Source of the DNA: an uncultured Clostridia bacterium
GTDB taxonomy: Bacteria > Bacillota > Clostridia > Oscillospirales > Acutalibacteraceae
Direction of reading: 5' to 3'
Length of the DNA: 39,548 nucleotides
Assembly (NCBI GenBank): GCA_947176035.1
Contig: CAMWPJ010000005.1
Coordinates: forward strand, 1-39,548
Each line of letters opens with the position of its first letter. Positions within the stretch are counted from its first letter, which is position 1. This document shows positions 24,859-33,881 of the stretch, in pieces. Below the pieces are notes generated by a model. It had not been told where the DNA came from. It saw only the letters and a program-made list of their open reading frames with translations, and ran no database searches. Position numbers and translations under genes: made by a program.

Positions 24859-25434
24859 TCAGCAAATCATACCACTTTCAACCCAGCGCATAACAGATGG
24901 ATATTCTTCCTTATAGTTATCAAGCTGCTCGTGGTTGGTGTCGATAAATGCCTGCATTTCTTCGTAATCCTCAAAGTCAAAGGTGAAATCCTGCTCGAAG
25001 CTGTAGGTTACAGTGAACATAAAATCAAAAATGTCATCCGCTGAGAACTCCTCAAGCATTTTATCTGCAACGATTTCGGTTGTATAGTCAAGTGCGTTTT
25101 TGAGTGTGATTTCAAAATCATCCTCATCAACCTCAATTGAGTCATTGTTTTCACAATATTCGGTTATATCGTTTTCGTCAAAGCCGAGGTTTTGGAGATA
25201 TTCGAGAGCATCCTCAAAGCCTGTTTCGTTAACCTCGTCATATAATCTGTAAATAAATTCACCAACAAGATTCTGCAGTGCAGTTGCCTTGATTATTGCA
25301 TCGATTTCATGATTTTCCTCGTCTGTAATAACAAAGCCGTCTTCCTTAAAATTTTCCCAAATCAGCTCATAAAAGGTTCTGTGCTGTTCATTCTCCTGAA
25401 AAATTGCTTGCTGAATGTAATTTTCGATATCCAT
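24859..25434 (-). CDS. Acidic hypothetical protein, 191 residues
   Basis: I do not recognise this family. The product is strikingly acidic and helix-rich, with runs such as SIEVDEDDFEI and FTFDFEDYEEMQAF. It has few basic residues, no signal peptide and no membrane helix. The pattern of amphipathic helices suggests a small soluble all-alpha protein that binds a basic partner or another protein, but that is inference. The start is the ATG whose complement ends at 25434: GGAGGAGA lies just upstream on the minus strand, and the longer open frame has no better site. It is convergent with the phosphoesterase and shares its terminator. Confidence 0.8.
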   Translation of the reverse strand: MDIENYIQQAIFQENEQHRTFYELIWENFKEDGFVITDEENHEIDAIIKATALQNLVGEFIYRLYDEVNETGFEDALEYLQNLGFDENDITEYCENNDSIEVDEDDFEITLKNALDYTTEIVADKMLEEFSADDIFDFMFTVTYSFEQDFTFDFEDYEEMQAFIDTNHEQLDNYKEEYPSVMRWVESGMIC

Positions 25435-25504
25435 TATATTTCTCCTCCGGGTTTTTAAATATAAGATACACATATTGTAACCGATATGTATGATATTTTC
25501 AATA

Positions 25505-25533
25505 TTGCATTACAAGTTTATATGATATATAAT
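25505..25533 (+). promoter_or_regulatory. Promoter of the aldose-epimerase-like gene
   Basis: -35 TTGCAT (25505-25510), 17-bp spacer, and -10 TATAAT (25528-25533). The leader to the chosen TTG start is only about 30 nt. Confidence 0.65.
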
Positions 25534-25569
25534 AAAATTTAAGATATATGTTTGATTGGGGCGATTTTT

Positions 25570-26445
25570 TTGCAGTTTAAAATTACAAGCGGTGACAGCT
25601 TTGCTGTGCTCGGAATTGAAGGTGCACAGCTGAATTCATTGGTTAAAGATGGAAGAGAATATCTATGGCAGGGTAATCCTGATTTCTGGGCAGGACAGGC
25701 ACCTGTTTGCTTTCCGATTGTCGGTGTACTGCCTGATGGTAAGGCGAAGGCTTTTGGCAGGGAATGTAATATGAACCGCCATGGTGTTGCAAGAATCAAT
25801 CCGTTTGAGGTTTTTGAACAGCATAAAAACAGTATTACGTTTATTCAAAAAAGCAGCGAGGAAACGAAGAAACAGTTCCCGTTTGAATATGAACTCAAAA
25901 TAAAATATACCATTGTCGGTGATACTGTTACTAATGAATATATGATTACCAACACAGGCAAGGACAAGCTTGCGTTTGTTATTGGCGGTCATCCTGCGTT
26001 TAATTGTCCTGTTGATGAGGATGAATGCTTTGAGGATTATAAAGTGGTTTTTGACAAGTCGATTCATAAGCCTTGTCTAAGACCTGATCATCATACAGGA
26101 CTTGTTGATACGTCTAAGCAGTATGATGTTATGAATGGTACAGATACTCTTGAATTGCAGCATGATTTATTTGAGGATAAGGATGCACTTATTTTTGAAA
26201 ACTGTGAGGCAAAGTCTGCAATGCTTATCGGCAAAAACGGCAGGGGAATCCGAATGGATTTTCAGGATATGAATAATCTGCTTATTTGGTCGGCTGTAGG
26301 GAATGCTCCGTTTGTTGCACTTGAACCGTGGACAGGTATTTCAAGCTGTCTGGATGAAGATGGAATTTTTGAGAATAAAAGGGGAATGACCCTATTATTA
26401 CCGGACGAAACAGTATCTTTTAAATATAAAATAACAATGATTTAA
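25570..26445 (+). CDS. Aldose 1-epimerase (mutarotase)-like protein
   Basis: A 291-residue protein of the galactose-mutarotase superfamily, closest in look to LacX-type members. Conserved points are 'FGRECNMNRHGVARINPFEV' (the NRHG segment with substrate-binding His), 'VIGGHPAFNCPV' (second His) and 'FVALEPWTGISS' (catalytic Glu). It acts on the anomeric carbon of hexoses or hexose phosphates; the exact sugar is unknown. The start is uncertain. I prefer TTG 25570, which gives MQFKITSGDS and aligns with family N-termini, with a weak GGGG ribosome site upstream. TTG 25552 is an alternative. nadE follows after a short gap and may be cotranscribed. Confidence 0.83.
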   Translation: MQFKITSGDSFAVLGIEGAQLNSLVKDGREYLWQGNPDFWAGQAPVCFPIVGVLPDGKAKAFGRECNMNRHGVARINPFEVFEQHKNSITFIQKSSEETKKQFPFEYELKIKYTIVGDTVTNEYMITNTGKDKLAFVIGGHPAFNCPVDEDECFEDYKVVFDKSIHKPCLRPDHHTGLVDTSKQYDVMNGTDTLELQHDLFEDKDALIFENCEAKSAMLIGKNGRGIRMDFQDMNNLLIWSAVGNAPFVALEPWTGISSCLDEDGIFENKRGMTLLLPDETVSFKYKITMI

Positions 26446-26498
26446 CAATTTATTTATATTATCTTGTTAAAATCGACTTATAGATGATAGGTGATTTA

Positions 26499-28394
26499 AT
26501 GAATTACGGATTTTTCAGAGTGGCGGCGGCATCATTAAAGCTGAGAGTTGCTGATCCTGAATATAATAAGGAAGAAATTAAAAGGGCAATTGATGAGGCT
26601 GTGGCTGAAGAGGCGAGATTGCTTGTTACTCCTGAGCTTTCAATAACAGGCTATACCTGTGCCGATTTGTTTTTCACAAAGGCATTGCAGAGCTCATCTG
26701 AAAGAGCAATCGACGATATTGTAAAGTATACAAGCGGCAAAAATATTGTTGTCGTGGTGGGAATGCCTATTCCGTTTTATAATAGTTTGTATAATTGTGC
26801 TGTAGTGATACAGAATGGTGCGGTTTGCGGTATAGTTCCTAAAAAGCATATTGCGAATTATAATGAGTTTTATGAAAAACGCTGGTTTGCATCAGGCAGT
26901 CAATTCAGAAGCTGTCAACCAATAAATGTTTGCGGATATGATACTCTTATAGGTCCACAGATTTTTGATCTTGGTGAAGGTGCGGTTTTGGGTGTTGAGC
27001 TTTGTGAAGATTTGTGGGTGCCTAATCCGCCAAGCAGTTCACTTGTATGTCACGGTGTAAATATTATCGCTAATCTTTCTGCAAGTGATGAGTATGTATC
27101 AAAGGCTGAGTACAGACGTGACCTTATATCCAACCAATCGGCAAGATGTATCTGTGGCTATGTTTATGCAGGTGCATCCGTTTATGAAAGCACAACGGAT
27201 TTGGTATTCAGCGGTGCAACCTTGGTTGCAGAAAACGGTGCAATAGTTGCCGAGGGTGAACGCTTCAGCAGAGAAAATGTAATCACCTATGCAGATATTG
27301 ATATCGAAAAATTGACAGCACAAAGGCATAATAATATGTCTTTTGAAAATCTGAGCGAGGAAATTGTTTTTTCAAAAATATCAATTAAGAATGAAAGCAA
27401 CGACTTAAAATATCGTTTTGTTGATCCGCATCCGTTTGTGCCTGCCGACAATGAAAAAAGGCGTGAACGCTGTAAAGAGATTTTTGCAATTCAGGCCTCG
27501 GGACTTGCTAAGAGAATTGAGCACGTGGGCTCAAAGGGCGTGGTTGTCGGTATTTCGGGCGGACTTGATTCGACACTCGCACTGCTTGTCTGTGTAGAGG
27601 CAATGAAAATGCTCGGCAGGGATAACAGTGATATACTGGGTATTACAATGCCCGGGTTTGGTACTACCGATAGGACACACGATAATGCTATTGAGCTTAT
27701 GAAGGCTCTCGGTGTTACAGTTAAGGAAATCAGCATCCGTGATGCTTGTATTCAGCATATGCAGGATATTGAGCACGATGAGAGTATAAAGGATATCACC
27801 TACGAAAATACACAGGCGAGGGAGAGAACCCAAATCCTTTTTGACATGGCAAACAAGCATGGTAAGCTTCTTGTGGGTACAGGTGATTTGAGCGAGCTTG
27901 CAATGGGCTGGTGCACATATAACGGTGATCATATGTCCATGTACGGTGTCAATGCATCTGTTCCGAAAACGCTTGTAAGATACCTTGTTGAGTATGTTGC
28001 AAATGTGAGCGACGAAAATACAGCCTCCATTTTATTGGATGTGCTTGACACACCTGTTTCGCCTGAGCTGCTGCCGCCTGATGAAAACGGCGAAATTGCT
28101 CAAAAAACGGAGGATAATATCGGGCCGTATGAGCTTCATGATTTTTTCCTATATCACTTTGTTCGTTTTGGATTTGAGAAGGAAAAGCTGGCAGTGTTGG
28201 CACTTAAGGCATTTGACGGTAAGTATGACAGTGATACTGTTAATCGTTGGCTTGAGGTGTTCTTAAAAAGATTTTTTATCAGTCAGTTCAAACGCTCCTG
28301 TATTCCCGATTCACCTAAGGTCGGTTCGGTTTCACTGAGCCCGAGAGGGGATTGGCGAATGCCGAGTGATGCGTCTTTTAATGCGTTTATTTAA
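26499..28394 (+). CDS. nadE: Glutamine-dependent NAD+ synthetase
   Basis: It converts deamido-NAD to NAD+ using ATP and glutamine. The 631-residue protein has two domains. The N-terminal nitrilase-type glutaminase shows Glu46 in TPELSITGYT, Lys115 in VPKKHIANYNEFYE and Cys169 in GVELCEDLWVP. The C-terminal synthetase shows the PP-loop SGGLDSTLAL near residues 353-362, 'GTGDLSELAMGWCTYNGDHMSMYGVN', and the late 'FKRSCIPDSPKVGSVSLSPRGDWRMPSDA'. I chose ATG 26499 after AGGTGA; the ATG at 26484 has no ribosome site. Its presence together with a PnuC-type transporter points to use of salvaged NAD precursors. Confidence 0.97.
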   Translation: MNYGFFRVAAASLKLRVADPEYNKEEIKRAIDEAVAEEARLLVTPELSITGYTCADLFFTKALQSSSERAIDDIVKYTSGKNIVVVVGMPIPFYNSLYNCAVVIQNGAVCGIVPKKHIANYNEFYEKRWFASGSQFRSCQPINVCGYDTLIGPQIFDLGEGAVLGVELCEDLWVPNPPSSSLVCHGVNIIANLSASDEYVSKAEYRRDLISNQSARCICGYVYAGASVYESTTDLVFSGATLVAENGAIVAEGERFSRENVITYADIDIEKLTAQRHNNMSFENLSEEIVFSKISIKNESNDLKYRFVDPHPFVPADNEKRRERCKEIFAIQASGLAKRIEHVGSKGVVVGISGGLDSTLALLVCVEAMKMLGRDNSDILGITMPGFGTTDRTHDNAIELMKALGVTVKEISIRDACIQHMQDIEHDESIKDITYENTQARERTQILFDMANKHGKLLVGTGDLSELAMGWCTYNGDHMSMYGVNASVPKTLVRYLVEYVANVSDENTASILLDVLDTPVSPELLPPDENGEIAQKTEDNIGPYELHDFFLYHFVRFGFEKEKLAVLALKAFDGKYDSDTVNRWLEVFLKRFFISQFKRSCIPDSPKVGSVSLSPRGDWRMPSDASFNAFI

Positions 28395-28422
28395 GTTATT
28401 TATATCTTAAGGGGTTTTGTTT

Positions 28423-29157
28423 ATGAAAAAGGTTATTTCTGTTTCAATGGTTATTGCAATGATTTTTATTCTCAGTGCGTGTTCCTCTGCCGAGTATACG
28501 GAGACTCCTGTTACTGTTGCTGTTACGGATGAGAATGGTGAGGTTGTAACAGATGCACAGGGTAATACGGTTACTGAGGTTGTTACCGATGAAAATGGTA
28601 ATGCAAAAACGGAGACCAAAAAGAACATAACTGTAAAAGAAAGTAAGAATACAACTGCTGCAAGCAATGACAGCCAAAATAATAACAATAATGACGGCAA
28701 TAGTGCAAATAATGGCGGCAGTGGCAATTCGGGAAATAGCAATAACGGCAGTAATAATAATCAAGGCGGCAACGGCTCAAATGGTAATAATACTACTGCC
28801 AAGGATGATACAACAAAGCCAACTGAAAAGCCTAAAAAACGTGATGTTACAATAACTGTAAATCTGCCATACTATAATGAAAAACCAACTAAGCTTACTT
28901 TATATTATAAGGTAGGCGATGATAAGGAATATACTGCTTTTGATCCTGTAGAGCTTGTGCTTGATGGTAAAGGGAATAATAAAAAGCAAGAATTCACAAT
29001 TGAGGATGTTAAGGGTGAGATTCATGCTTATATCGAGCTTGAAGGTATTGTAATCACACATAATGATGTAACTATCCCTGCAATAGGTGATGATAAAGAA
29101 CACGGCACCATTACACCTGTTACCGGCATCGAGATAATGGACGGTGGTATGGAATAG
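28423..29157 (+). CDS. Putative lipoprotein with Asn/Gly/Ser-rich linker
   Basis: A 244-residue secreted lipoprotein. The signal peptide MKKVISVSMVIAMIFILSAC ends in a lipobox with Cys20 as the lipid-modified residue. Short Val/Thr/Asp repeats follow (TDENGEVVTDAQGNTVTEVVTDENG, about 34-60). A long low-complexity Asn/Ser/Gly linker runs from about 75 to 120, with a Lys/Thr/Pro stretch (TTKPTEKPKKR). The C-terminal beta-rich domain of about 110 residues begins 'VTITVNLPYYNEKPTKLTLYYKV'. I do not recognise this last domain; it could be an Ig-like binding module. The ribosome site AAGGGG is weak. Function unknown; cell-surface adhesion or substrate binding is inference. Confidence 0.8.
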   Translation: MKKVISVSMVIAMIFILSACSSAEYTETPVTVAVTDENGEVVTDAQGNTVTEVVTDENGNAKTETKKNITVKESKNTTAASNDSQNNNNNDGNSANNGGSGNSGNSNNGSNNNQGGNGSNGNNTTAKDDTTKPTEKPKKRDVTITVNLPYYNEKPTKLTLYYKVGDDKEYTAFDPVELVLDGKGNNKKQEFTIEDVKGEIHAYIELEGIVITHNDVTIPAIGDDKEHGTITPVTGIEIMDGGME

Positions 29158-29162
29158 TGATT

Positions 29163-29193
29163 AAAAACAGTAGGATTTTCCTGCTGTTTTTTC
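29163..29193 (+). terminator. Intrinsic terminator after the lipoprotein gene
   Basis: AAAACAGTAGGA pairs with TCCTGCTGTTTT around a TTT loop (29164-29189) and runs into a T-tract. Confidence 0.85.
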
Positions 29194-29213
29194 ATTTTAT
29201 AATTATTTTATCA

Positions 29214-29242
29214 TTGAATTTGTAATTTAATAGTGATATAAT
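29214..29242 (+). promoter_or_regulatory. Promoter of nifJ
   Basis: -35 TTGAAT (29214-29219), 17-bp spacer, and extended -10 TGATATAAT ending at 29242. A small hairpin GGTGGA/TCCATC (29254-29269) lies at the predicted 5' end of the message. Confidence 0.72.
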
Positions 29243-29319
29243 TAGTAAGGTTAGGTGGATTTATCCATCATATGCTAATCTATTTATAATTTTTTATATT
29301 AACTTAGGAGGATGTTCCA

Positions 29320-32300
29320 ATGGCAAGAAAAAAGAAAACTATGGACGGTAACACTGCTGCAGCGCACGTTAGTTATGCGTTCACAGAGGTTGCCGCAATT
29401 TATCCGATTACTCCTTCATCAAACATGGCTGAGGAAACCGACGCTATGGCAGCAAGAGGAGTAAAAAACATTTTCGGTCAGACAGTTAAGGTTGCTGAAA
29501 TGGAATCTGAGGCCGGTGCTGCAGGTGCTGTTCACGGCTCACTTTCAGCAGGTGCTCTTACTACAACTTATACTGCATCACAGGGTCTGCTCCTTATGAT
29601 CCCGAATATGTACAAGATAGCAGGTGAGTTAATCCCATCTGTAATTCATGTATCCGCTCGTTGTGTATCAACTCATGCACTTAACATTTTCGGTGACCAT
29701 TCAGACGTTATGGCTTGCCGTCAGACAGGTTATGCAATGCTTTGCTCTGCAAATGTTCAGGAGGTTATGGATCTTGGTGCTGTTGCTCACCTTTCAACAC
29801 TCAAGAGCCGTGTTCCTTTCCTTCATTTCTTCGATGGCTTCCGTACATCACACGAGATTCAGAAGATTGAGACATGGGATTACGATGATCTCAAGTCAAT
29901 GGTAGATATGGATGATATTCAGGAATTCCGTGCCCGTGCACTTAATCCTGAAAGACCTGTTCTTCGCGGTTCTGCTGAAAACAGTGATATTTTCTTCCAG
30001 CATCGTGAGGCTTGTAATAAGTATTATAACGATGCTATCGCTACAACAGAAATGTATATGAACATGGTTAACGAGAAAATCGGCACAGACTATAAGCTCT
30101 TTAACTATTATGGTGCTGCTGATGCAGACAGAGTTATCGTTGCTATGGGTTCTGTTTGTGACACTGTTCAGGAGACTGTTGATTTCCTTAACGCCCGCGG
30201 CGAAAAGGTTGGTATGATTAAGGTTCATCTTTACAGACCTTTCTCAGTTAAACACCTTCTTGATGTTATGCCTGAGTCAGTTAAGACAATTTCTGTTATT
30301 GACAGAACTAAGGAGCCCGGTTCACTCGGTGAGCCTCTTTACCTTGATGTTGTTGCAGCTCTCAAGGGTTCAAAGTTTGAGAATGTTCCTGTATATGGCG
30401 GCCGCTATGGTCTTGGTTCTAAGGACACATTACCTGCTCACATCATCTCTGTTTACAACAATATGACAGCTGATGCTCCAAAGCAGCAGTTTACACTTTC
30501 AATTAATGATGATATCACAAATCTTTCACTTGATGTTACTGAGACACCTGACACAACTCCTGCAGGCACAACCTCTTGTAAGTTCTGGGGTCTTGGCTCA
30601 GACGGTACAGTAGGTGCTAATAAGGATTCTATCAAGATTATCGGTGACCATACTGATATGTATGCTCAGGGTTACTTCTTCTACGATTCAAAGAAGTCAG
30701 GCGGTATCACAGTATCACACCTTCGTTTTGGTTCATCACCTATTACTTCAACTTATCTTATCAACAAGGCTAACTTTGTAGCTTGTCATAACCCTTCATA
30801 TGTAACAAAGTATGATATGGTTCAGGATCTTCTTCCGGGCGGTACATTCCTTCTTAACTGTATCTGGACTCCTGAAGAGCTTGACAAACAGCTCCCTGCA
30901 GCAATGAAGAGATATATTGCCGAGAACGACATTCAGTTCTATACAATCAACGGTATCAAGATTGCTGAGGAGGTTGGTCTTCCTGGTCGTGCATCAACTA
31001 TTCTTCAGTCTGCATTCTTCACAATCAGCGGTATTCTCCCTGTAGAAGAGGCTATCGGTTATATGAAGGAAAAGGTTGTTGCTAAGTTCTCAAAGAAGGG
31101 CGAGGCTATTGTAAACGCTAACCATGCAGGTATTGAGAGAGGCTCACAGGAGCTTGTTAAGATTGAGGTTCCTGCTTCATGGAAGGATGCTGCTGACGAG
31201 CCTGCTGAGCTTGTTATTCCTACAGAGCGCCCTGAAATGAAGAAGTTTGTTAAGGAGATTCTTGATCCTGTAGGCAGACTTCACGGTGATGATCTTCCTG
31301 TATCAACCTTTGTTGACTGTGCTGATGGTGTATATCCTCAGGGCTCAGCTGCATTTGAGAAGAGAGGTATTGCTATCTCTGTTCCAGAGTGGGACAGCAC
31401 AACATGTGCTCAGTGTAACCTTTGTTCAATGGTTTGTCCTCATGCAGTAATCCGTCCTGTATGTCTTAATGCAGACGAAGCTGCAAACGCTCCTGAAGGC
31501 ACAAAGATGGTTGACCATAAGAAAGCACCTTATAAGTATGCTCTTATCGTATCAACTCTCGACTGTACAGGCTGCGGCTCTTGTGCAAATGTTTGTCCTA
31601 CAAAGTCACTTACAATGAAACCAATCGCATCTCAGCTTGACGAGCAGAAGGTATTTGATGCTCTTGCTGACGTTGAGGCTAAGCCGGAGGTGCTTACAAA
31701 CAATACAATCGGTGTTCAGTACAGAAAGCCTTATCTTGAATTCTCAGGTGCTTGTGCAGGCTGTGGTGAAACACCTTATGCTAAGCTTGTTACTCAGCTT
31801 TATGGTGACAGAATGTACATTGCTAACGCAACAGGCTGTTCATCAATCTGGGGCGGTTCAGCTCCTTCAACTCCTTATACAGTTGACAAGAAGGGTCACG
31901 GTCCTGCATGGTCAAACTCACTGTTTGAGGATAACGCAGAATTCGGTTACGGTATGATGCTTGCTCAGAAGCAGATTCGTGAAAGACTTGCTATAGATGC
32001 GCAGGCACTCCTTGACACAGCTGTTGCTGACAAGGCTCAGGCTTGGCTTGACACTTATGAGGATGCACAGACAAACACAGCAGCTGCTGACGCTTTGATT
32101 GATGCACTCAAGAACACAACACTTGATGGTGATGCTGCTGCGGCTGCTGCTGACTTCCTTAAGGATGCAGATTACGCTGCTAAGAAGTATCAGTTCATCT
32201 TCGGTGGCGATGGTTGGGCTTACGATATCGGTTTCGGCGGTCTTGATCACGTTATCGCATCAAACGAGGATGTTAACATTGTTGTATTTGATACAGAGGT

Positions 32301-32844
32301 TTACTCAAACACAGGCGGTCAGGCTTCAAAGGCTACTCCTACAGGTGCTGTTGCTAAGTTTGCAGCGTCAGGTAAGATAGTTAAGAAGAAGGATCTTGCC
32401 CAGATTGCTATGAGCTATGGTTATGTATACGTAGCACAGGTTGCTATGGGTGCAAACGCTGCTCAGTGCTTGAAGGCATTCCAGGAGGCTGCTGCTTACA
32501 ATGGTCCTTCAATCGTCATCTGCTATGCGCCTTGTATCAACCATGGTATCAAGATGCCATTTAACCAGACAGAGCAGAAGAAGGCTGTAGCTGCAGGTTA
32601 TTGGAATCTCTTCCGTTATAATCCTGCTCTTATCGAGGAAGGCAAGAATCCATTCTCACTTGACAGCAAAGCTCCTTCAGCTGACTATGTTGAGTTCATC
32701 GAGGGTGAAACAAGATATTCAGCACTTAAGAGAGCATTCCCCGGCAAGGCAGAAGAGCTCTTTGCTATCGCTGCAGATAACTCAATCGAGAAGTACAATA
32801 AGCTTGCTAAGCTTGTTGATTACTATGCTCCTGATGCAGAGTAA
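29320..32844 (+). CDS. nifJ: Pyruvate:ferredoxin (flavodoxin) oxidoreductase
   Basis: It oxidises pyruvate to acetyl-CoA and CO2 and passes two electrons to ferredoxin, the central energy step of fermentative anaerobes. The 1174-residue single-chain enzyme holds the family's domains in order. First is the N-terminal pyrimidine-binding-type domain with TEVAAIYPITPSS, then the transketolase-like and gamma domains. Two [4Fe-4S] motifs follow, CAQCNLCSMVCP (about 697-708) and CTGCGSCANVCP (about 749-760). Last is the TPP-binding domain with a proximal cluster (GACAGCGETPYAKL) and GGDGWAYDIG near 963. AGGAGG is the ribosome site. It is monocistronic. CTT and TCA codons dominate, as expected for very high expression. 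Confidence 0.98.
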   Translation: MARKKKTMDGNTAAAHVSYAFTEVAAIYPITPSSNMAEETDAMAARGVKNIFGQTVKVAEMESEAGAAGAVHGSLSAGALTTTYTASQGLLLMIPNMYKIAGELIPSVIHVSARCVSTHALNIFGDHSDVMACRQTGYAMLCSANVQEVMDLGAVAHLSTLKSRVPFLHFFDGFRTSHEIQKIETWDYDDLKSMVDMDDIQEFRARALNPERPVLRGSAENSDIFFQHREACNKYYNDAIATTEMYMNMVNEKIGTDYKLFNYYGAADADRVIVAMGSVCDTVQETVDFLNARGEKVGMIKVHLYRPFSVKHLLDVMPESVKTISVIDRTKEPGSLGEPLYLDVVAALKGSKFENVPVYGGRYGLGSKDTLPAHIISVYNNMTADAPKQQFTLSINDDITNLSLDVTETPDTTPAGTTSCKFWGLGSDGTVGANKDSIKIIGDHTDMYAQGYFFYDSKKSGGITVSHLRFGSSPITSTYLINKANFVACHNPSYVTKYDMVQDLLPGGTFLLNCIWTPEELDKQLPAAMKRYIAENDIQFYTINGIKIAEEVGLPGRASTILQSAFFTISGILPVEEAIGYMKEKVVAKFSKKGEAIVNANHAGIERGSQELVKIEVPASWKDAADEPAELVIPTERPEMKKFVKEILDPVGRLHGDDLPVSTFVDCADGVYPQGSAAFEKRGIAISVPEWDSTTCAQCNLCSMVCPHAVIRPVCLNADEAANAPEGTKMVDHKKAPYKYALIVSTLDCTGCGSCANVCPTKSLTMKPIASQLDEQKVFDALADVEAKPEVLTNNTIGVQYRKPYLEFSGACAGCGETPYAKLVTQLYGDRMYIANATGCSSIWGGSAPSTPYTVDKKGHGPAWSNSLFEDNAEFGYGMMLAQKQIRERLAIDAQALLDTAVADKAQAWLDTYEDAQTNTAAADALIDALKNTTLDGDAAAAAADFLKDADYAAKKYQFIFGGDGWAYDIGFGGLDHVIASNEDVNIVVFDTEVYSNTGGQASKATPTGAVAKFAASGKIVKKKDLAQIAMSYGYVYVAQVAMGANAAQCLKAFQEAAAYNGPSIVICYAPCINHGIKMPFNQTEQKKAVAAGYWNLFRYNPALIEEGKNPFSLDSKAPSADYVEFIEGETRYSALKRAFPGKAEELFAIAADNSIEKYNKLAKLVDYYAPDAE

Positions 32845-32866
32845 TTTGTATAAGATATAATAATTC

Positions 32867-32897
32867 AAATCCCGTCGGTTTTCCGACGGGATTTTTC
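32867..32897 (+). terminator. Intrinsic terminator after nifJ
   Basis: AAATCCCGTCGG (32867-32878) pairs with CCGACGGGATTT (32883-32894) around TTTT, followed by T-run. Confidence 0.94.
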
Positions 32898-32949
32898 ATA
32901 GGGTGGATATGATATCATACAGCGTGGTCATTAAAAATTAATAGGAAGA

Positions 32950-32990
32950 ATAAAAGCACGGCTTTGGAAATATCCAAAACCGTGCTTTTG
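32950..32990 (-). terminator. Terminator of the zinc-ribbon membrane protein gene
   Basis: AAAAGCACGG-TTTGGA pairs with TCCAAA-CCGTGCTTTT (32952-32989) with one internal mismatch. It lies 18 bp beyond the stop of the minus-strand gene. Confidence 0.85.
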
Positions 32991-33007
32991 TCATTATATT
33001 TGGATTA

Positions 33008-33604
33008 TTACATTATAAGTGCAAATTCACCTGCTGCTGCCAAACCGCCTGCAGCCATTCCACCAAGAATTATGCCCCATACAAGCATTATAAATAAGAA
33101 TGTAACTACCCAAAGTGCAATTGGAAGAATTATACCTGTCATACAAAGATTTTTTGCTTTTTTGCGTTTTAAATCTTTTTCATAGCCATATTGAGGTGAA
33201 ACAGGAAGACCGTTGAGTTTGCTGATGCCAATACAGCCTAAAATGATGCCTGCAATCGGAAAGAAAAGACCTGCAATAATAGCAATAATTCCTAAGGTTT
33301 TTACTTCGTCAATTTTATTGTCAAGCATAAAATCAAATGCCTGTGGTGTAACAGGCTGGCCATATGGTGGATACTGCTGGTACTGTTGGCTGTAAGCCTG
33401 CCCACTAGGCTGTTGATATGTTTGCTGTTCTGCCTGATGGTAAGGCTGCTGATAGGCCTGTGAATAATTCTGTGTTCCGGATTGTGTGTTTTGGGTTTCA
33501 TTATTGATTGGCTGCTGATTATAGGTCTGCTTAAGAGGTTCGCCGCAATTCTCGCAGTAATACATTTCGTCGGAAACGGTTTGACCACATTTGTTACAAA
33601 TCAT
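33008..33604 (-). CDS. Zinc-ribbon membrane protein
   Basis: A 198-residue protein with an N-terminal zinc ribbon (Cys3, Cys6, Cys17, Cys20: ICNKC...YCENC). A long Gln/Tyr/Pro-rich disordered linker follows (about 27-85), then about two membrane helices ('TLGIIAIIAGLFFPIAGIILGCIG' and 'ILPIALWVVTFLFIMLVWGIILGG') with a basic loop between. This layout is common in Firmicutes zinc-ribbon plus DUF4190-like proteins of unknown role. The start is the ATG whose complement ends at 33604; another in-frame ATG ends at 33622, and neither has a strong ribosome site. It is the last host-type gene before the phage module. Confidence 0.8.
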   Translation of the reverse strand: MICNKCGQTVSDEMYYCENCGEPLKQTYNQQPINNETQNTQSGTQNYSQAYQQPYHQAEQQTYQQPSGQAYSQQYQQYPPYGQPVTPQAFDFMLDNKIDEVKTLGIIAIIAGLFFPIAGIILGCIGISKLNGLPVSPQYGYEKDLKRKKAKNLCMTGIILPIALWVVTFLFIMLVWGIILGGMAAGGLAAAGEFALIM

Positions 33605-33748
33605 ACTAATCTCTCTTTTCATAATTATTATTAATATTATTTTATCAAATAACTTTACTGTAGTCAATATAGCATAAGAATGAATAATTGCTTTCAAAAA
33701 AATTTATTTTTCCGTTTTTGGTAAAAAATATAGTGCTTTTTATCTATA

Positions 33749-33787
33749 AATTGTCCTGTACACGCTATTAGTGCAGGACAATTTTTT
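33749..33787 (+). terminator. Strong plus-strand terminator with no gene in front
   Basis: AATTGTCCTGTAC (33749-33761) pairs with GTGCAGGACAATT (33771-33783), thirteen pairs with one G-U, a 9-nt loop, then TTTT. The gene upstream is on the other strand, so it insulates the phage module or is left over from a lost gene. Confidence 0.85.
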
Positions 33788-33813
33788 GTTCTGCTAAATA
33801 ATGATGATATCAA
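33786..33813 (+). promoter_or_regulatory. Tentative promoter of the phage head module
   Basis: -35 TTGTTC (33786-33791), 16-bp spacer, and extended -10 TGATATCAA ending at 33813. It is only a moderate match and overlaps the tail of the terminator. Confidence 0.3.
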
Positions 33814-33881
33814 ACATAAGCAATAGATTTTGAAAATGAAATTCGCTTTGCTTGATTCATCTTATACCGATTGGAGGATGA

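Noticed and set aside
26442-26470. TTAACAA-N15-TTGTTAA as a Rex operator before nadE
   Set aside because: The half-sites are in the reverse order and with the wrong spacing for Rex (TTGTTAA then TTAACAA). It is more likely a chance AT-rich dyad or weak hairpin.
28583-28780. Cys/Tyr/His-rich minus-strand frame
   Set aside because: It is the antisense shadow of the Asn/Gly/Ser-rich linker codons of the lipoprotein gene.
28680-28800. Tandem repeat or CRISPR-like array
   Set aside because: The repetition is irregular AAT/GGC codon use of a low-complexity protein linker, with no fixed repeat-spacer period.
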